From NCBI GenBank assembly GCA_021234155.1, contig JAJEKV010000065.1, positions 6,330,446 through 6,394,445 on the forward strand: a stretch of 64,000 bases of DNA, read 5' to 3'. How positions within the stretch are numbered: the first letter of the stretch is position 1; each line of letters begins with the position of its first letter. The position numbers and the translations under genes were made by a program. The notes under the pieces are model-generated. The model worked only from the letters and a program-made list of their open reading frames with translations. It made no database searches and was not told where the DNA came from. Below, in pieces: positions 22,594 to 32,939 of the stretch. Source of the stretch: Isoetes taiwanensis (taxonomy: Eukaryota; Streptophyta; Lycopodiopsida; Isoetales; Isoetaceae).

Positions 22594-23161
22594 ATGCATC
22601 AAATCCTAGAGGACATCGCAAATGAGGAGGAGAGGACCAGGGAGCCAAGGGAGCGCATGTGGCAGCCAATAGCCGAGGAGCAACACCGTAATGAGACCCA
22701 CACTCTGGGAGGAGCAAGGGACGAGGAGCAAGCACAAGCTCACCCCCTGGATGAGGAAGCCGATCTTTGCACGCCCTATAAGCAAGTATGAAGCTAAAGA
22801 ACGCCACGAGGAGCAGGAGGACTAAGAGTCGGAAGACCTAACGACCACAGCCAGCCGAGTCCAAAAGAGGAAGGCCAAAGCCATAAAGGCAGGCAAGAGG
22901 AAGGTGGTGAAGGTCTGAAGCGGGGTGGATTCGTTATCAACGAGCGCCGGGGAGAGGAGACCCCGCCCACCACCAAGCGACGACCGGACGAAGACTACGT
23001 CTGTCGGGCACAGACGGGCAAGCTCTTCAAAGCCCCCGGGTCAGAGGAAAAGGTCCCGAGCGCATAGTCAAGAACAGAGGAGACCGGACAGCTAGCTTAA
23101 GCCCCCACCTTTTCCCGGACACGGGATAGAGTCAAAGCCCCGCGCCGCAACGGAAGCATAT
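22594..23161 (+). pseudogene. Charged ORF upstream of the H3 domain (possible N-terminal extension)
   Basis: An open frame at 22594-22791 (EDIANEEERTREPRERMWQP, EEQAQAHPLDEEADL) is very rich in Glu, Arg and His. After stops and frame changes, charged coding-like sequence continues (for example KRKAKAIKAGKRKVVKV near 22860 and KRRPDEDYVCRAQTGKLFK near 22975) up to the H3 frame at 23162. It may be the decayed N-terminal part of the same protein, with acidic then basic segments like a chromatin protein tail. No domain is recognised; continuity is inferred from composition and position. Confidence 0.45.
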
Positions 23162-23651
23162 GTGATAGACCCCCTAAAGGTCTACCAGAAGAGGATGAAG
23201 GAGCACAACGCTTATATGGCAAAGTGGGAGGCGTACAACGCATATTATCAGGAGCACAGGGTAAAGACAATCGAAGGTGGACATCCGACGAGAAGCCAAA
23301 CCTTGAAGCCCCCTCCACCAAAGCCCAAGCCTCCCAGAGCACCAGGAAAGAAGCGGGCCGGCAAGAAGAAGTTGGGGAATAGAGCCCTCAAGGAAATCCG
23401 GCACTTCCAGAGGAGCTACGGACTTTTGATTCCCAGGGCGCCGTTCCAACGTTTGGTCCGCGAAGTTATGCAAGAATATAACACAGACATGCGCGTGACC
23501 GATGAGATGCTGTTGTGTTTACAGGAGGCGGCCGAAGCGCACATAGTAAAGCATTTTGAAGACTCAACGGCCTGCACGGGTTACGCCGAGGGTTACCCTC
23601 ATGAGGCAGGATATGTATCTTGCCAGGCACATCAAGGGAGAACGCCCTTGA
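23162..23651 (+). pseudogene. Histone H3-like protein encoded inside a Ty3/gypsy element
   Basis: The open frame from 23162 has a charged, aromatic N-terminal part (residues 1-45), then a basic Pro/Lys/Arg tail (about 46-71, PPPPKPKPPRAPGKKRAGKK), then an H3 histone fold. Visible landmarks: ALKEIRHFQ (alpha-N), LLIPRAPFQRLVREV (alpha-1, with the canonical H3 PFQRLVRE), NTDMR (loop 1, canonical length), LLCLQEAAEA and HFEDSTAC (alpha-2). Near 23591 the frame is lost by a small indel; the next frame supplies VTLMRQDMYLARHIKGERP and a stop at 23649-23651, matching the H3 C terminus VTIM.KDI.LARRIRGER. Some residues (ALKEIRHFQ, LLIP, VTLM) recall CENH3, but loop 1 is not extended. It lies between PBS and gag, inside both LTRs. 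A histone role in chromatin is known for the family; any role for the element is inference. Confidence 0.85.
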
Positions 23652-23792
23652 ATTTTGTAAATAACTGGAAAATTTTGTTATATAAAGAAATTTTTGTGTA
23701 AGTAAAGTGTCAAACCCTGTTTAAATAGGTTAAGATATCGATCCCTAGCTTTTGTTTTGATTAAATTGGAGCTTTGAGCAAAATTGAGACGA

Positions 23793-23857
23793 TGTCTCAC
23801 ACGTCGCGCCAGGACAGATTTCTAGATTTTAGAAATCGGGTCAAGCAAACGTGAGAA
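23793..23857 (+). repeat. Stem-loop motif copy 3
   Basis: GTCTCACACGTCGCGCC at the start, inner TTTCTAGATTTTAGAAA stem, and CAAACGTGAGAAC at the end. It lies about 140 bases after the H3 stop codon. Confidence 0.8.
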
Positions 23858-23990
23858 CCATGCCCAAAAATGCCCAAAACAGCTCCAAATCGACCAAGTA
23901 AGGGGTCAATTCTGCCTAACTCGATGAGTTTAGTGGAATTACAGCCTTAGATCACTTAAATTGAGTGAGCCTAGCCCAATTAGGACCCAT

Positions 23991-24057
23991 GTCTCACACG
24001 TCGCGCCAGGACAGATTTCTACATTCTCAAAATCGGTCTGGGCGCAACGTGTGAGAC
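23991..24057 (+). repeat. Stem-loop motif copy 4
   Basis: GTCTCACACGTCGCGCC start and GCAACGTGTGAGAC end give a 10-bp terminal stem (GTCTCACACG / CGTGTGAGAC). The inner stem is partly decayed. Confidence 0.8.
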
Positions 24058-24332
24058 CCCGTACCGATTATTCACCAAATAATCTCCAAATTGTACAATA
24101 GGTTCAGTAGCTGTCCCTAGCATGCTCAAACCCTAGAAATAGTCTTCAAACTTGCAATTGCATCCCTTAATAGGTCAGAATTGCCTAATTTCAGTAAATT
24201 CTAGGCCACCCAAAAATTAGGGTTTCCCCCTTTTTCTATAAATAAGTCCCCCATTTCTCAATTGGCACCCTGCAAATTTGCTCCCCACTGCTTAGGCGAT
24301 CTTTCAGCTCCCTGAGGCGCTTCTGCATCCGT

Positions 24333-25474
24333 TTGATACTCCCTTCCTTGCTAGATCAATGGCCACTTTGGCGACTTGGGCGATGGTACGCCAGGTGCCC
24401 ATCTTCGGTAGGATGTCAACGACATCTTCAAGTCTTTGTGAAAGAAATCGACATCCAAGCTACGCTAAATGCAACCCCAGCTTATAGGCAGGTGCTAGCA
24501 GAATTTCAAGCTAGGGTAGAACCCTCCCTTGTTCAAGTTCCCCCTTGTATAGGATACTTCGTTCCCCGCCCGTCCCTTCAAGCAGCCTTGGGCGATGTCC
24601 CCAACATCGCCAAGTACTTGACTAACAAGGCGCAGAGGCTGCCTGACTACATGGTCCTGACAGCCAATAGGACCAAGTACTTCTCTTACACCGCAGCCCT
24701 AGCCATCTTCTTATCCCACCGTGCCGAGAACCCGATGGGGGCAACCTCTATCCCTCCAATGGAGGTAGACCCCATAGCAGTGCAAGAGGAAGAGCAGATG
24801 CTGTTGCAGTATCAACAGGAACAGGAAGCAACAGAGGATGAAGAGGAGTCGGACAACGAAGGATACACGGAGCTCGACTCAGACGAAGAACGGCGCCAAG
24901 CAGAGCAGGAGCTGATCAATTTCGAGCAGAGCCAGCAGGGCATCAGAGTTGCTCCCCCACTCGGGCTAGGCATCACAAGCCTAGCCCCTATCATCATCAA
25001 CGGAGAACCTTCCCGAATGCAGGGAGAGGGAGCTCAGGTTGGACGAACTGCTCCACCAACTGCGGCAGACCGACATGGACGACTTCATCGTCCGGGGAGC
25101 CTCAGACTTCCCGCTTCAAGTGAGGGAGGCCGACACCTACACAGGGGAGACGACCTCCGATATCCAGGCCTACAGCAGCATCAGGCAATTGATGGACGAG
25201 CGGGAGCTGCCAACAGAGGAGGAGTTCCTCGCCCTCCAAGAACAGATGGGGATCCGTGGAAGACCACGGTATCCCACGCCGAAGTCCTTCCCGCAAAGAC
25301 CGCCAAAAGGAGAAGGAATCGACCTCGAGGCTCCGACCGACAATTGAAGACTACATGGAGCTGACTGAAATTGAGGTCGACGAAGCAGCCGGGCGCACAG
25401 TAGGCCAAACAAGCGGAGAAGCCCGGGCGACACACACAACGACAAAGGTCGCCGGTACTACTTGCCGCTGCTGA
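24333..25474 (+). pseudogene. gypsy gag-like region
   Basis: A 343-codon frame from 24333 contains a hydrophobic/helical first half (VFVKEIDIQATLNATPAYRQ, YLTNKAQRLPDYMVL) and an acidic coiled-coil stretch (EEEQMLLQYQQEQEATEDEE, QAEQELINFEQSQQG). Coding sense then shifts to the frame of 25039-25347 (LHQLRQTDMDDFIVRGASDF, RELPTEEEFLALQEQMG) and later 25256-25474. Length and position before the protease fit Gag, which forms the particle that packages the RNA. No CCHC knuckle is clear except a possible short cysteine run near 25460. Start codon is uncertain. Confidence 0.5.
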
Positions 25475-26006
25475 TGGATGGGAGAATAGCGGTAATACAC
25501 CGCAAGTTCCAGTCCCGAGGTGAAGAAGGAGTGTTCATGCCGATTGCACTCTCGCCTTGGCCGGCATGCTCGAATAGCAACAAACGCCGACTATGATGTC
25601 TTTAGTCAAGAGGGCAATGGCACTTGACCTCTTCGACTTCGCCATACCCCACCGACGCCGGCCAGATTGGCGCGGGATCATGCCCTTACATCCGAATCGC
25701 CAGGGGTAGAAGACCGGTGAGGGCCATACGGAGGCTCGTCGGCAAGCATCATCGTGAACTTGGGTCACTCGGTAGGGACGGCCCAAGTTAAGAAGTTTTG
25801 AAGACAACCCGTCTTTACCGCGATTTCAAGACTAGTTAGACTCTTGATCCCTAGACTTTTGTATCTGAAATATTATATGATATATGAATATAAATCCTAT
25901 TGCACTTTAAATGTTTTGTTGATGTATTTTTGCCCCACAATTATACCAACAAACATAAACAATGCAAGAGAACAAATGGAACTAACCATATAGCCATGAA
26001 TCACTT
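25475..26006 (+). other. Decayed gag-pol junction of the gypsy element
   Basis: No intact frame. Short coding-like pieces alternate among frames, and an AT-rich segment (25850-25990) interrupts them. Probably degraded gag C terminus. Confidence 0.4.
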
Positions 26007-26674
26007 GTGGATGCAGCTAGAGGACTAAGCGCAGGGGAACGACAACTGCGAGACCTTATAGAAGAGCAGACCCCGCCCAGACCACCCCGCGACTACATTC
26101 AGGGTGAGTGTCATATCTTTGCCGCAATAGATACGGAGCAAGCAGAGAGCCAGTATAAAGTAATTTCCACAATAGGGAAGGCCAAGGCTAAGTCCTTCAT
26201 AGTCTTGATAGACTCAGGAAGTAGCCATAACTTTGCATCCCCCAGAATGGTTCAAATGTTGAAGTTGAAGCCGCTAAAGTCAAAGCCAAGACCCGTTGTC
26301 TTAGCAAGTGGTGCAGTAAGGGCGGGGGCGGGCAAGAGAATTAACCGACATCGACTTGCGGGGATTAATATCCGGATAGGGGCAGAAGTAATGGGCATTG
26401 CAAGTATGACTTGATCATAGGGATGGAGTACCTTGGGCCAGCAGGGGCCATTATCGACTGTGGAAAGCGGAAGGTGACCTTCCCAACGCCTGACGGCAAG
26501 ATCATCGAAATCACAGGTAAAGAAGTTGTCCCCATCATGCAGTGCATGTCTTCTAAGAGGCTGTTCAAGTGCATCAAGAGCGAGCAGGTGGCATACATCT
26601 TCAAGCTTGAGATTAGTGAGCGAATCGAAGGAAGCAAAGAAGACAAGGTGCTCGGCCAAGTTGCCGGCAAGTAG
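26007..26674 (+). pseudogene. gypsy aspartic protease
   Basis: The frame at 26007-26414 has KSFIVLIDSGSSHNFASPRM, the retropepsin active-site pattern (FIVLIDSG) with the usual SSHNFAS continuation, followed by the flap-side KPRPVVLASGA. A frameshift near 26410 moves to 26411-26674, which begins MIIGMEYLGPAGAIIDCGKR, the standard end of plant gypsy protease (DxILGMDWL....IDC). The enzyme cuts the Gag-Pol polyprotein in the particle. Confidence 0.8.
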
Positions 26675-27330
26675 CTAAGCTGATCACGGAGTTCCATGAT
26701 CTCTTTCCGGATGAGATCAAGCGGCTCCCTCCTTATAGGGGAGTTGAGTGCGATTGCACTCGAACCGGGAACAAAGCCAACGAGCAAGGCTCCATATAGA
26801 ATGACAACGCAGGAATTGTCGAGCTAAAGAAGCGGTTAGCGGAGCTGCTTGACCTAGGTTTTATTAGACCTAGTGTTTCGCCATTTGGAGCGCCCATTCT
26901 CTTAGTTAAGAAGAAGGATGGCGCTTTAAGGATGTGCATAGACTATAGGCGGTTGAACAAGCACACCATTAAGAACAAGTACGCGCTCCCGAATCGAGAT
27001 GACTTGATGGATCAGCTCCAAAGGTGCAAAGATCTTCTCAAAAATCGACTTAAGGTCGGGTTATCATCGGATCGGGATAAAGGAAGAAGATATCCATAAG
27101 ACCGCCTTCAGAACGCGGTATGGGCACTATGAGTTCCGCGGTAATGCCTTTTCGGCTTATCGAATGCCCCATACGTTCATGAGGCTCATGAACGACATCT
27201 TCGGGGAGTTTTTAGACACCTTTGTGATTGTTTTCTTTGACGATATTTTGGTGTATAGCAGATCCCTTGAAGAGCACGCATAACACTTGAGAGAGAGAGT
27301 CTTTGGAGAAGTTGAAGAGGCACCAGCTTG
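26675..27330 (+). pseudogene. gypsy reverse transcriptase
   Basis: In shifting frames the landmarks appear in order: [20 protein letters not shown] at 26925-26985 (finger region), then the palm box [17 protein letters not shown] at about 27229-27281, which corresponds to YVDD of Ty3/gypsy RT. The region between is scrambled by several indels. The RT makes element cDNA from Met-tRNA primer in the particle. Not functional in this copy. Confidence 0.75.
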
Positions 27331-28050
27331 TACAGCCAAGTTGTCGGGCGCCACTCTCGCAACAGGGAAGGTGGAGTACCTAGGACATGTGGATCTCAGC
27401 AGTAAGGCATCTCGACGATCCCCGCAAAGATTGAAGCCGCTATTCGCTGGGTCGGCTACCAAGAATGTGCATGAAGTCGGAAGTTTTCTACCAGCGTGGT
27501 ACTCACCGGAAGTTCGCGGAAGAACTTTGCCAGGGTAGCAGCCCCGCCAACGCATTTGACGCCGTGGGCGAGAAAGTGAAAGATTGGGCAGATTTGGCAC
27601 AAGAAAGCCCGCTGTGGTTTGAATTGTTGAAGGAAGCTTTAACAACAGCCCCAGCCTTAACCCGCCGACCCGCAGAAAGATAAGCTTGTAGATGACCGAC
27701 GCCGAGTAAGATAGCCACTGTGCGCTTTTTATGCAAGAAGAGCGCTGCGGTAGCTGTGATGATTCCAGGAAGATGAACGACGCCAAACACGCCACCCTAT
27801 GCACCATCAAGAATTGCTTGCGGTTGTCGGGGCATTAAGGATTTGGAGGCACTACCTTTTGGGAAGGAAGTTCCGGTTGGATCTGAGACCACGAGCCTCC
27901 AATATGTATTCACGCAACCACACCTCAACCTGAAGCGCAGAAGGTGGATGGAGTTCCTTGAAGAGTAATGACTTTGATATAGTCTACAAGCGGGGGAAGC
28001 TCAATGTGGTAGCGGATGCGCTTTCATCCCATCCCCGACAACTAGAGTGC
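27331..28050 (+). pseudogene. gypsy RNase H / connection region
   Basis: Frames after the RT keep pieces such as VEYLGHVDLS (the end of RT, usually YLGHVIS), WFELLKEALTTAPAL (usually F..LK..L..APVL, the start of the RNase H domain) near 27610-27660, HQELLAVV near 27800, and a QLECIAMQF-like stretch at about 28040 after VVADALS. Each matches the plant gypsy RNase H order, but no frame stays open. Confidence 0.65.
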
Positions 28051-28249
28051 ATTGCAATGCAATTTCGGCGATCTCCGGCGACTTTGGTAAAAGATTGAAG
28101 AGTCCTTGCCAACCGGGCGTGGATTTCAAGGAAGTATGGGCAAGTCTCTCTAGGGAGGCTAGAAATGATAAGGAGCGGGGAGGCCTTTAAGCATTTTAAG
28201 AAGGAAGGCAACTGTTATACCATAAGAACAAGTTGTGCGTGCGAATCAT

Positions 28250-28960
28250 CGGTGTAAGGAAATTGATCCTCCACGACACGCTGCAACAGCCCAATAGCTG
28301 GCCATGCGGGATTCATGAAAACATATTTTCAAAGCACGCAGCAGCTATTATTGGCCGGGAATGAAGAAGCGGTGGCTCGCTACATCAAGGAATGCCAGCT
28401 ATGTCGGCCAGAACAAAGGCGAGCAACTTAATTCCGGGGGCATTGGAGCCATTAGTGGTGCCAAACGCTAAGTGGGAGGTAATCATGGATTTCATCACGG
28501 GACTCCCAAGAACAAAGAAGGGGAAGGATGCCTTGATGGTAGTGGTGGACAAGTTGTCTAAGATGGCACATTTTGTGCCTTGCGGGACCACGATATACAG
28601 CTATGGATACAACAAAGCTCTTCACCAAAGAGATCTTCGGGCTTCATGGCATGCCAAGGGAGATCATCTCCGTGAGGGATCCGTTCATGGCGCTTTTGGC
28701 AAGACCTCTTTACGACAATCCGGGCGAAGCTATCCATGAGCACGGCATACCATCCTCAGACGGATGGCGAGACGGAGCCGGACCAACAGGATTTTAGAGG
28801 ACATGCTACTGAAACTATGTCCGGAATAAGCAAAGTATGTGGGAAGAATTTATTCACTTGGTGGAGTTTGCATACAATAGCACCAAACAGAATCATCCCA
28901 AATGTCGCCGTTTATGATCAATTACGGCTTATCGATTACTAACTCCGACACTTGGCACAA
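28250..28960 (+). pseudogene. gypsy integrase
   Basis: Near 28380-28420 YIKECQLCRPEQRRAT-like sequence in mixed frames corresponds to the C..C half of the HHCC zinc finger. The core follows: WEVIMDFITGLPRTKKGKDA, LMVVVDKLSKMAHFVPC (first catalytic Asp), ISVRDP (second Asp), and YHPQTDGETE (catalytic Glu) near 28745-28770. Integrase inserts the cDNA and makes the 5-bp target duplication seen at the element ends. Frame shifts around 28590 and 28730. Confidence 0.8.
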
Positions 28961-29079
28961 CCCCGTGTCAAAAGTGGAAGTTTCGCAGCAGATGTTGGCC
29001 GATATCACGGCGGCTTTGTGGAAGAAGTTCGAGGTTATCCCCTAGCAAAAAGTCGTCGAAGAGCATCGTCGACAAGCAT

Positions 29080-29505
29080 CGAAAAGATAAGAGAGTTCAA
29101 AGTTGGAGATGATGTTTGGCTCAAGATCAAGGTGAAGCGGTGGCTTCGGGATAGGGAATTGCAAAAAGCTTGCTCCAAGGTGGGTGGACCTTTCCAGAAT
29201 AGTCAAGAGAGTAGGTAATCAATCCTACAAGCTAGACTTGCCAAAGACACCTAAAAATTCATAAGGTCTTCCACGCGAGTTTGTTGAAGAAGCATACTCC
29301 AAATCCGGGCGAAGTCTTGGATTCTCCAACGTTGTTGGAAATGACGGAGAGCAACCTGGAAATAGTCCCGAAATTGATTCTTGATAAAGCTTTCAAGAAA
29401 ACGAGGAGATCGAATTCCTCCAAAGATTTGGTCAAGTGGAAACACTTACCGCTGGAAGACTTGACGCGGGTACTTAAGAAAGATTTAGTAAAACAAAGAT
29501 CCACA
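29080..29505 (+). pseudogene. gypsy integrase C terminus with chromodomain-like tail
   Basis: EFKVGDDVWLKIK near 29090-29130 is the GPY/F-side SH3-like region of gypsy integrase. The frame 29281-29577 starts LLKKHTPNPGEVLDSPTLLE and continues with LILDKAFKKTRRSNSSKD and LVKWKHLPLEDLTRV. This follows the chromodomain pattern of chromoviruses (IL..R.....EYLVKWKG.P...TWE), although the first aromatic cage residue is not obvious. Chromodomains steer integration toward marked chromatin, which is notable in an element that also encodes an H3-like protein. Confidence 0.6.
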
Positions 29506-29577
29506 ATTTATGGAGCAATGGGACTGCAAGGTCATCTCCAAGAAATCGGCTCGGGCATGTCGGTTTGTGTAGGTTAA

Positions 29578-30431
29578 TTCTTGTGTAATTAAGATTAATC
29601 TCGCATGCAACCTATACTTAGTAGGGGTCGCATGCGTTGTTACCGATGATGGGACCACTACGGTGATCTCTAGGGCGGTGTAATGTCAATGTAGGCATGA
29701 CCGCGTTTCCGCTTTGGGCGAGTGGAAGGTAGATTAGAAAGTCTACTTACGTCCCCACGAAGTAGACGACCTCGAGAAAAGGAGGTCATGAAGGAATGCA
29801 CTGATAGGAAAAAAGCACCTCTAGCCCCATATATGCTTTGATAGGAGGAATCGGGCCTTCACGCCCCCCATATACGGGAAGGACCTATCCTCCACGGGGC
29901 AACTAGGGTGTAGGCATGAGCGGCATATAGGCATATAAAAACTGTCTCCACGACCATAATGGAAGATTCACCCTCTTCCCACGCCGGGAGATTAGCCATG
30001 CATCCATGTAGATAGGTGGGGTGGTCACCATATAACCAAAAATTTTATTAATAATTAAATGGTACTAACGTGGTGTCGACTGCAGGCTACTAATAGAGCC
30101 CCGAGGGCAAGGAGGTCGAACTCGAAGACTTACAACAAAAATTTTGTTTGAATGTGTTGCAAGGAATGAAGAAACCTCGGACGTTAATTTTAATTTTGAT
30201 AAACTTAATTGTCATGTTAAGTGAATTATTGGGTAACTGTTTTAATGATGTTATGAAGTGATAAGTATTTCATAATATAATGTTGTGATAATGTCCCAAA
30301 AATATTACCTTAAGGTAATCTTAATAAATGTGTGAGGATTAGGGTAGTTATCATTATGTATCGGGTTGATTTTGCAGATTAGGTTGATCCCAAGGTGGGG
30401 AGACCCGCGATCTTGCGGACGACATCAATTC
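29578..30431. other. gypsy 3' untranslated region
   Basis: No ORF of note. The first part is moderately GC-rich with repeated CCCCATATA.G phrases, the last part AT-rich. The phrase AAGGTGGGGAGA occurs at 30391 and again as the polypurine tract at 30432. Confidence 0.6.
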
Positions 30432-30444
30432 AAGGTGGGGAGAA
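30432..30444 (+). other. Polypurine tract of the gypsy element
   Basis: AAGGTGGGGAGAA lies immediately before the 3' LTR start (TGTGGCGTTC at 30445), in the position where plus-strand DNA synthesis is primed. Confidence 0.75.
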
Positions 30445-32110
30445 TGTGGCGTTCCAGCACGGTATACGCCCGGGGCGTATACCGTATTGCCTCGTCCGCG
30501 GCGCTGCCACTCGGGCTGGCGTTATGCGCTGGCGTGTAGCCGGTGGGTAGCCCTAGGGGCAACTTCGCCCGAAAATAGGTGCAACTATTAATGTGCACAT
30601 TTTCCAATGTACACATTAATGTGGGCACATTCAAGTGGACACTTCATGCCAGAGTGGGCCACACCCTTAGGTGCAATTAATGTGCACATTTTCCAATGTA
30701 CACATTAATGTGGGCACACATTTCCATGTGTGCACATTTTGGCCACCTAGCCCTTAAAGGCAAGTGGGCCCATTTCCAATTATCCCACATGCCAAGAGGA
30801 TAATTGGAAACCCTAACCAACCCCTTGTCTATATAGGGTGGGAAACCCTAACTTGCCCAATTTTTAGATTTTAGGGCTTTAGAACTGCTTTGGCTGCCTC
30901 AGCGGCCAAACCGCCTCAGAACTTCGCCTGGGAGAATTGCATCCTTAGTTTCCCTTGATTCGGCGTCCTCAGGATGGTCGAGCTCAGTCGGGGAGAGGAG
31001 CCCCTCAAGGATCGGTATTTGGCCAATTAGATAGTCTAAACCCTATTTTAGTCGTTGAATCAGTAGGGTTAGCCTATTAGATTGCCCATAGCAGCCCTCT
31101 AGATCTCTAGATAGCGATTCTAACCAAAGAACCTAACTCTATGTTGCGGATTAGATCTAGTTCTTTAGTTCTCTGCGTAAGTATATGGGTGATGTATCTC
31201 TATGAACTCCTTGTATTGGGAAGGGGGTAGAGACCTAAAGCTTTGTAGTTGATGCTCCTAGAGTAGCCTCTCTGTGCACAATTGTAGTGGATTGCCACTG
31301 TGCACAAGAGCCACACCTGGGATGTGGGTGAAGGGGCCGGGACCGGGCCGAAGGAGGTTCATGTCCCCACTCTTGAACGGTTCCTGGGTGTGTAATGCCT
31401 ACCGGAACCATTGTGACTAGGTCCAATGGCTTGCCACTGCGTCGCGGGCAAGGCATGGGCTCGACACCCGTGGAGTGGTGTTCACTTTCCAAAGGGTTTC
31501 GGCCGAATACTGAGGCGGTGGCCCTCTAGTCACCTTGAGTCGGCATGCGCATCTCTGGAGGGAGCGATCCCTACCGCCCCATCGGGCCGGGAAGATGAGC
31601 CTGTGAGTAGCCCGTTTGGCTATGCATCCAAATGAGGGCTGATCCGTCCCCACGCACTTCGGACCACTGCAAAGTGTGCACGGGGGGGCGGATGGAGTGG
31701 ACAACCCTATAAGCCATGTTCATATGCCCCAAATCCATTTGCCATGAATTCCCGCATGCAATGAACTCGGAGACCAAGCCGTCGGTCATCCCTTTGAGTC
31801 TGAGCCTTGGGTAGGATTCCCTATGTGATGTCTTTGATCTTTGTCTATGCAGATATGTGGAGGACCATCCTTCGTGATGGTCATATGATGTTGATGTATG
31901 TGCTACCGACATGTATGTTTTGCCTTCCGGGCAGCCTAGGTAGGCCCCGAGGGAGGCGGGGGTGTAATGACCCTTCCCACTCTTCCCACTGGAACCCGCC
32001 ACGGTTGCGGTGTCATGTGGAGGGCCCCCTCAGATAGCATGGAGTCGGTATGGGGATGAACTCCTGTTTGTATACGGTGAGTGCACCGTATATGAGTAGG
32101 GGACGTCACA
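30445..32110 (+). repeat. 3' LTR of the gypsy element
   Basis: Matches 20097-21751 with scattered substitutions and small indels; ends GACGTCACA directly before the target duplication AGCAT. The clear divergence between the two LTRs shows the insertion is not recent. Confidence 0.92.
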
Positions 32111-32196
32111 AGCATACCCCACAAACAAGGATCGCTATCTACGGTCTAAATCAAAGAATAAGTCGTGAATATGCCCATCCAACGACTCTGGATTTA

Positions 32197-32587
32197 GAGT
32201 CACCCGTGTGAATATGCACCAAACCAAAGGGGTTTTAGGGGATTTAATATAAAGTGTCGATATAATGGTTTGTGTTAACTAACAAATTTTTTGGCCCCTT
32301 CGGGGCCTTGGGGATGGTATGGAGATGGATGAAGAAAGTTGATGTATCCAACCAACCATAATGACAATACATCAATAGGGTCTTCTCCATGTGCAGGTGG
32401 TGGTTGCGCTGATGGTGGTGGGACTAATTGAAGTTGATCTTCATTTATAGGGTCCACTGGTACAGTAATAATGTTTGGATCAATATCGTATTGACTTCAG
32501 GTGTCGGAGGAATGTCATGTGGAACTGATGGATTGGGAGATTCTATAGTCTGCATTAACATAAAGGAAAGAGATTGGTTAGATTGAT
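32197..32587 (-). repeat. Right arm of foldback element
   Basis: Reverse-complement partner of 19558-19954, including the 60-codon open stretch (32457-32275, minus). The adjacent 32116-32196 resembles the loop part of the related element at 45603-45780 (a block reading ACCGTAGATAGCGATCC on the other strand). Confidence 0.8.
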
Positions 32588-32811
32588 GTCTGCAAAATCA
32601 TGAGGATATGCCTTTGTAGGCAGCACAACATGGTACTGAGAGGAGCAAACCTTAGAACGAAGTCCGCTTAGCTCTACCGAAGGGAAAACACTTGCCTCCC
32701 CCTTTTTAAATTGGCCGTGGTCGTCCAGTCATAGAGTCAATGTCGGTCGTCCGATCTAGTGATGGATCCACGACATACATTAAAATATTATATAATTTCT
32801 ATATTCGGGAA

Positions 32812-32937
<126 letters not shown>

Positions 32938-32939
32938 TT

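Larger units (their letters stand above)
20092..32115 (+). mobile_element. Ty3/gypsy LTR retrotransposon carrying a histone H3-like ORF
   Basis: Complete outer structure: target duplication AGCAT at 20092-20096 and 32111-32115; LTRs beginning TGTGGCGTTC and ending CA at 20097-21751 and 30445-32110; initiator-Met-type PBS right after the 5' LTR; polypurine tract just before the 3' LTR. Internal order: leader with repeated stem motifs, histone H3-like ORF, gag-like region, aspartic protease, RT, RNase H, integrase, chromodomain-like tail. RT-before-integrase defines Ty3/gypsy; the C-terminal chromodomain-like segment suggests a chromovirus. Many single-base frameshifts show the copy is not functional, and LTR divergence (indels, substitutions) indicates age. 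Confidence 0.92.

Noticed and set aside
23097-23473. Minus-strand ORFs opposite the histone-like frame
   Set aside because: They are shadows; only the plus-strand frame has recognisable histone-fold residues.
23162-23651. Calling the histone-like protein CENH3
   Set aside because: ALKEIRHFQ, LLIP and VTLM recall CENH3, but loop 1 is not lengthened and PFQRLVRE is canonical H3. I call it H3-like only.
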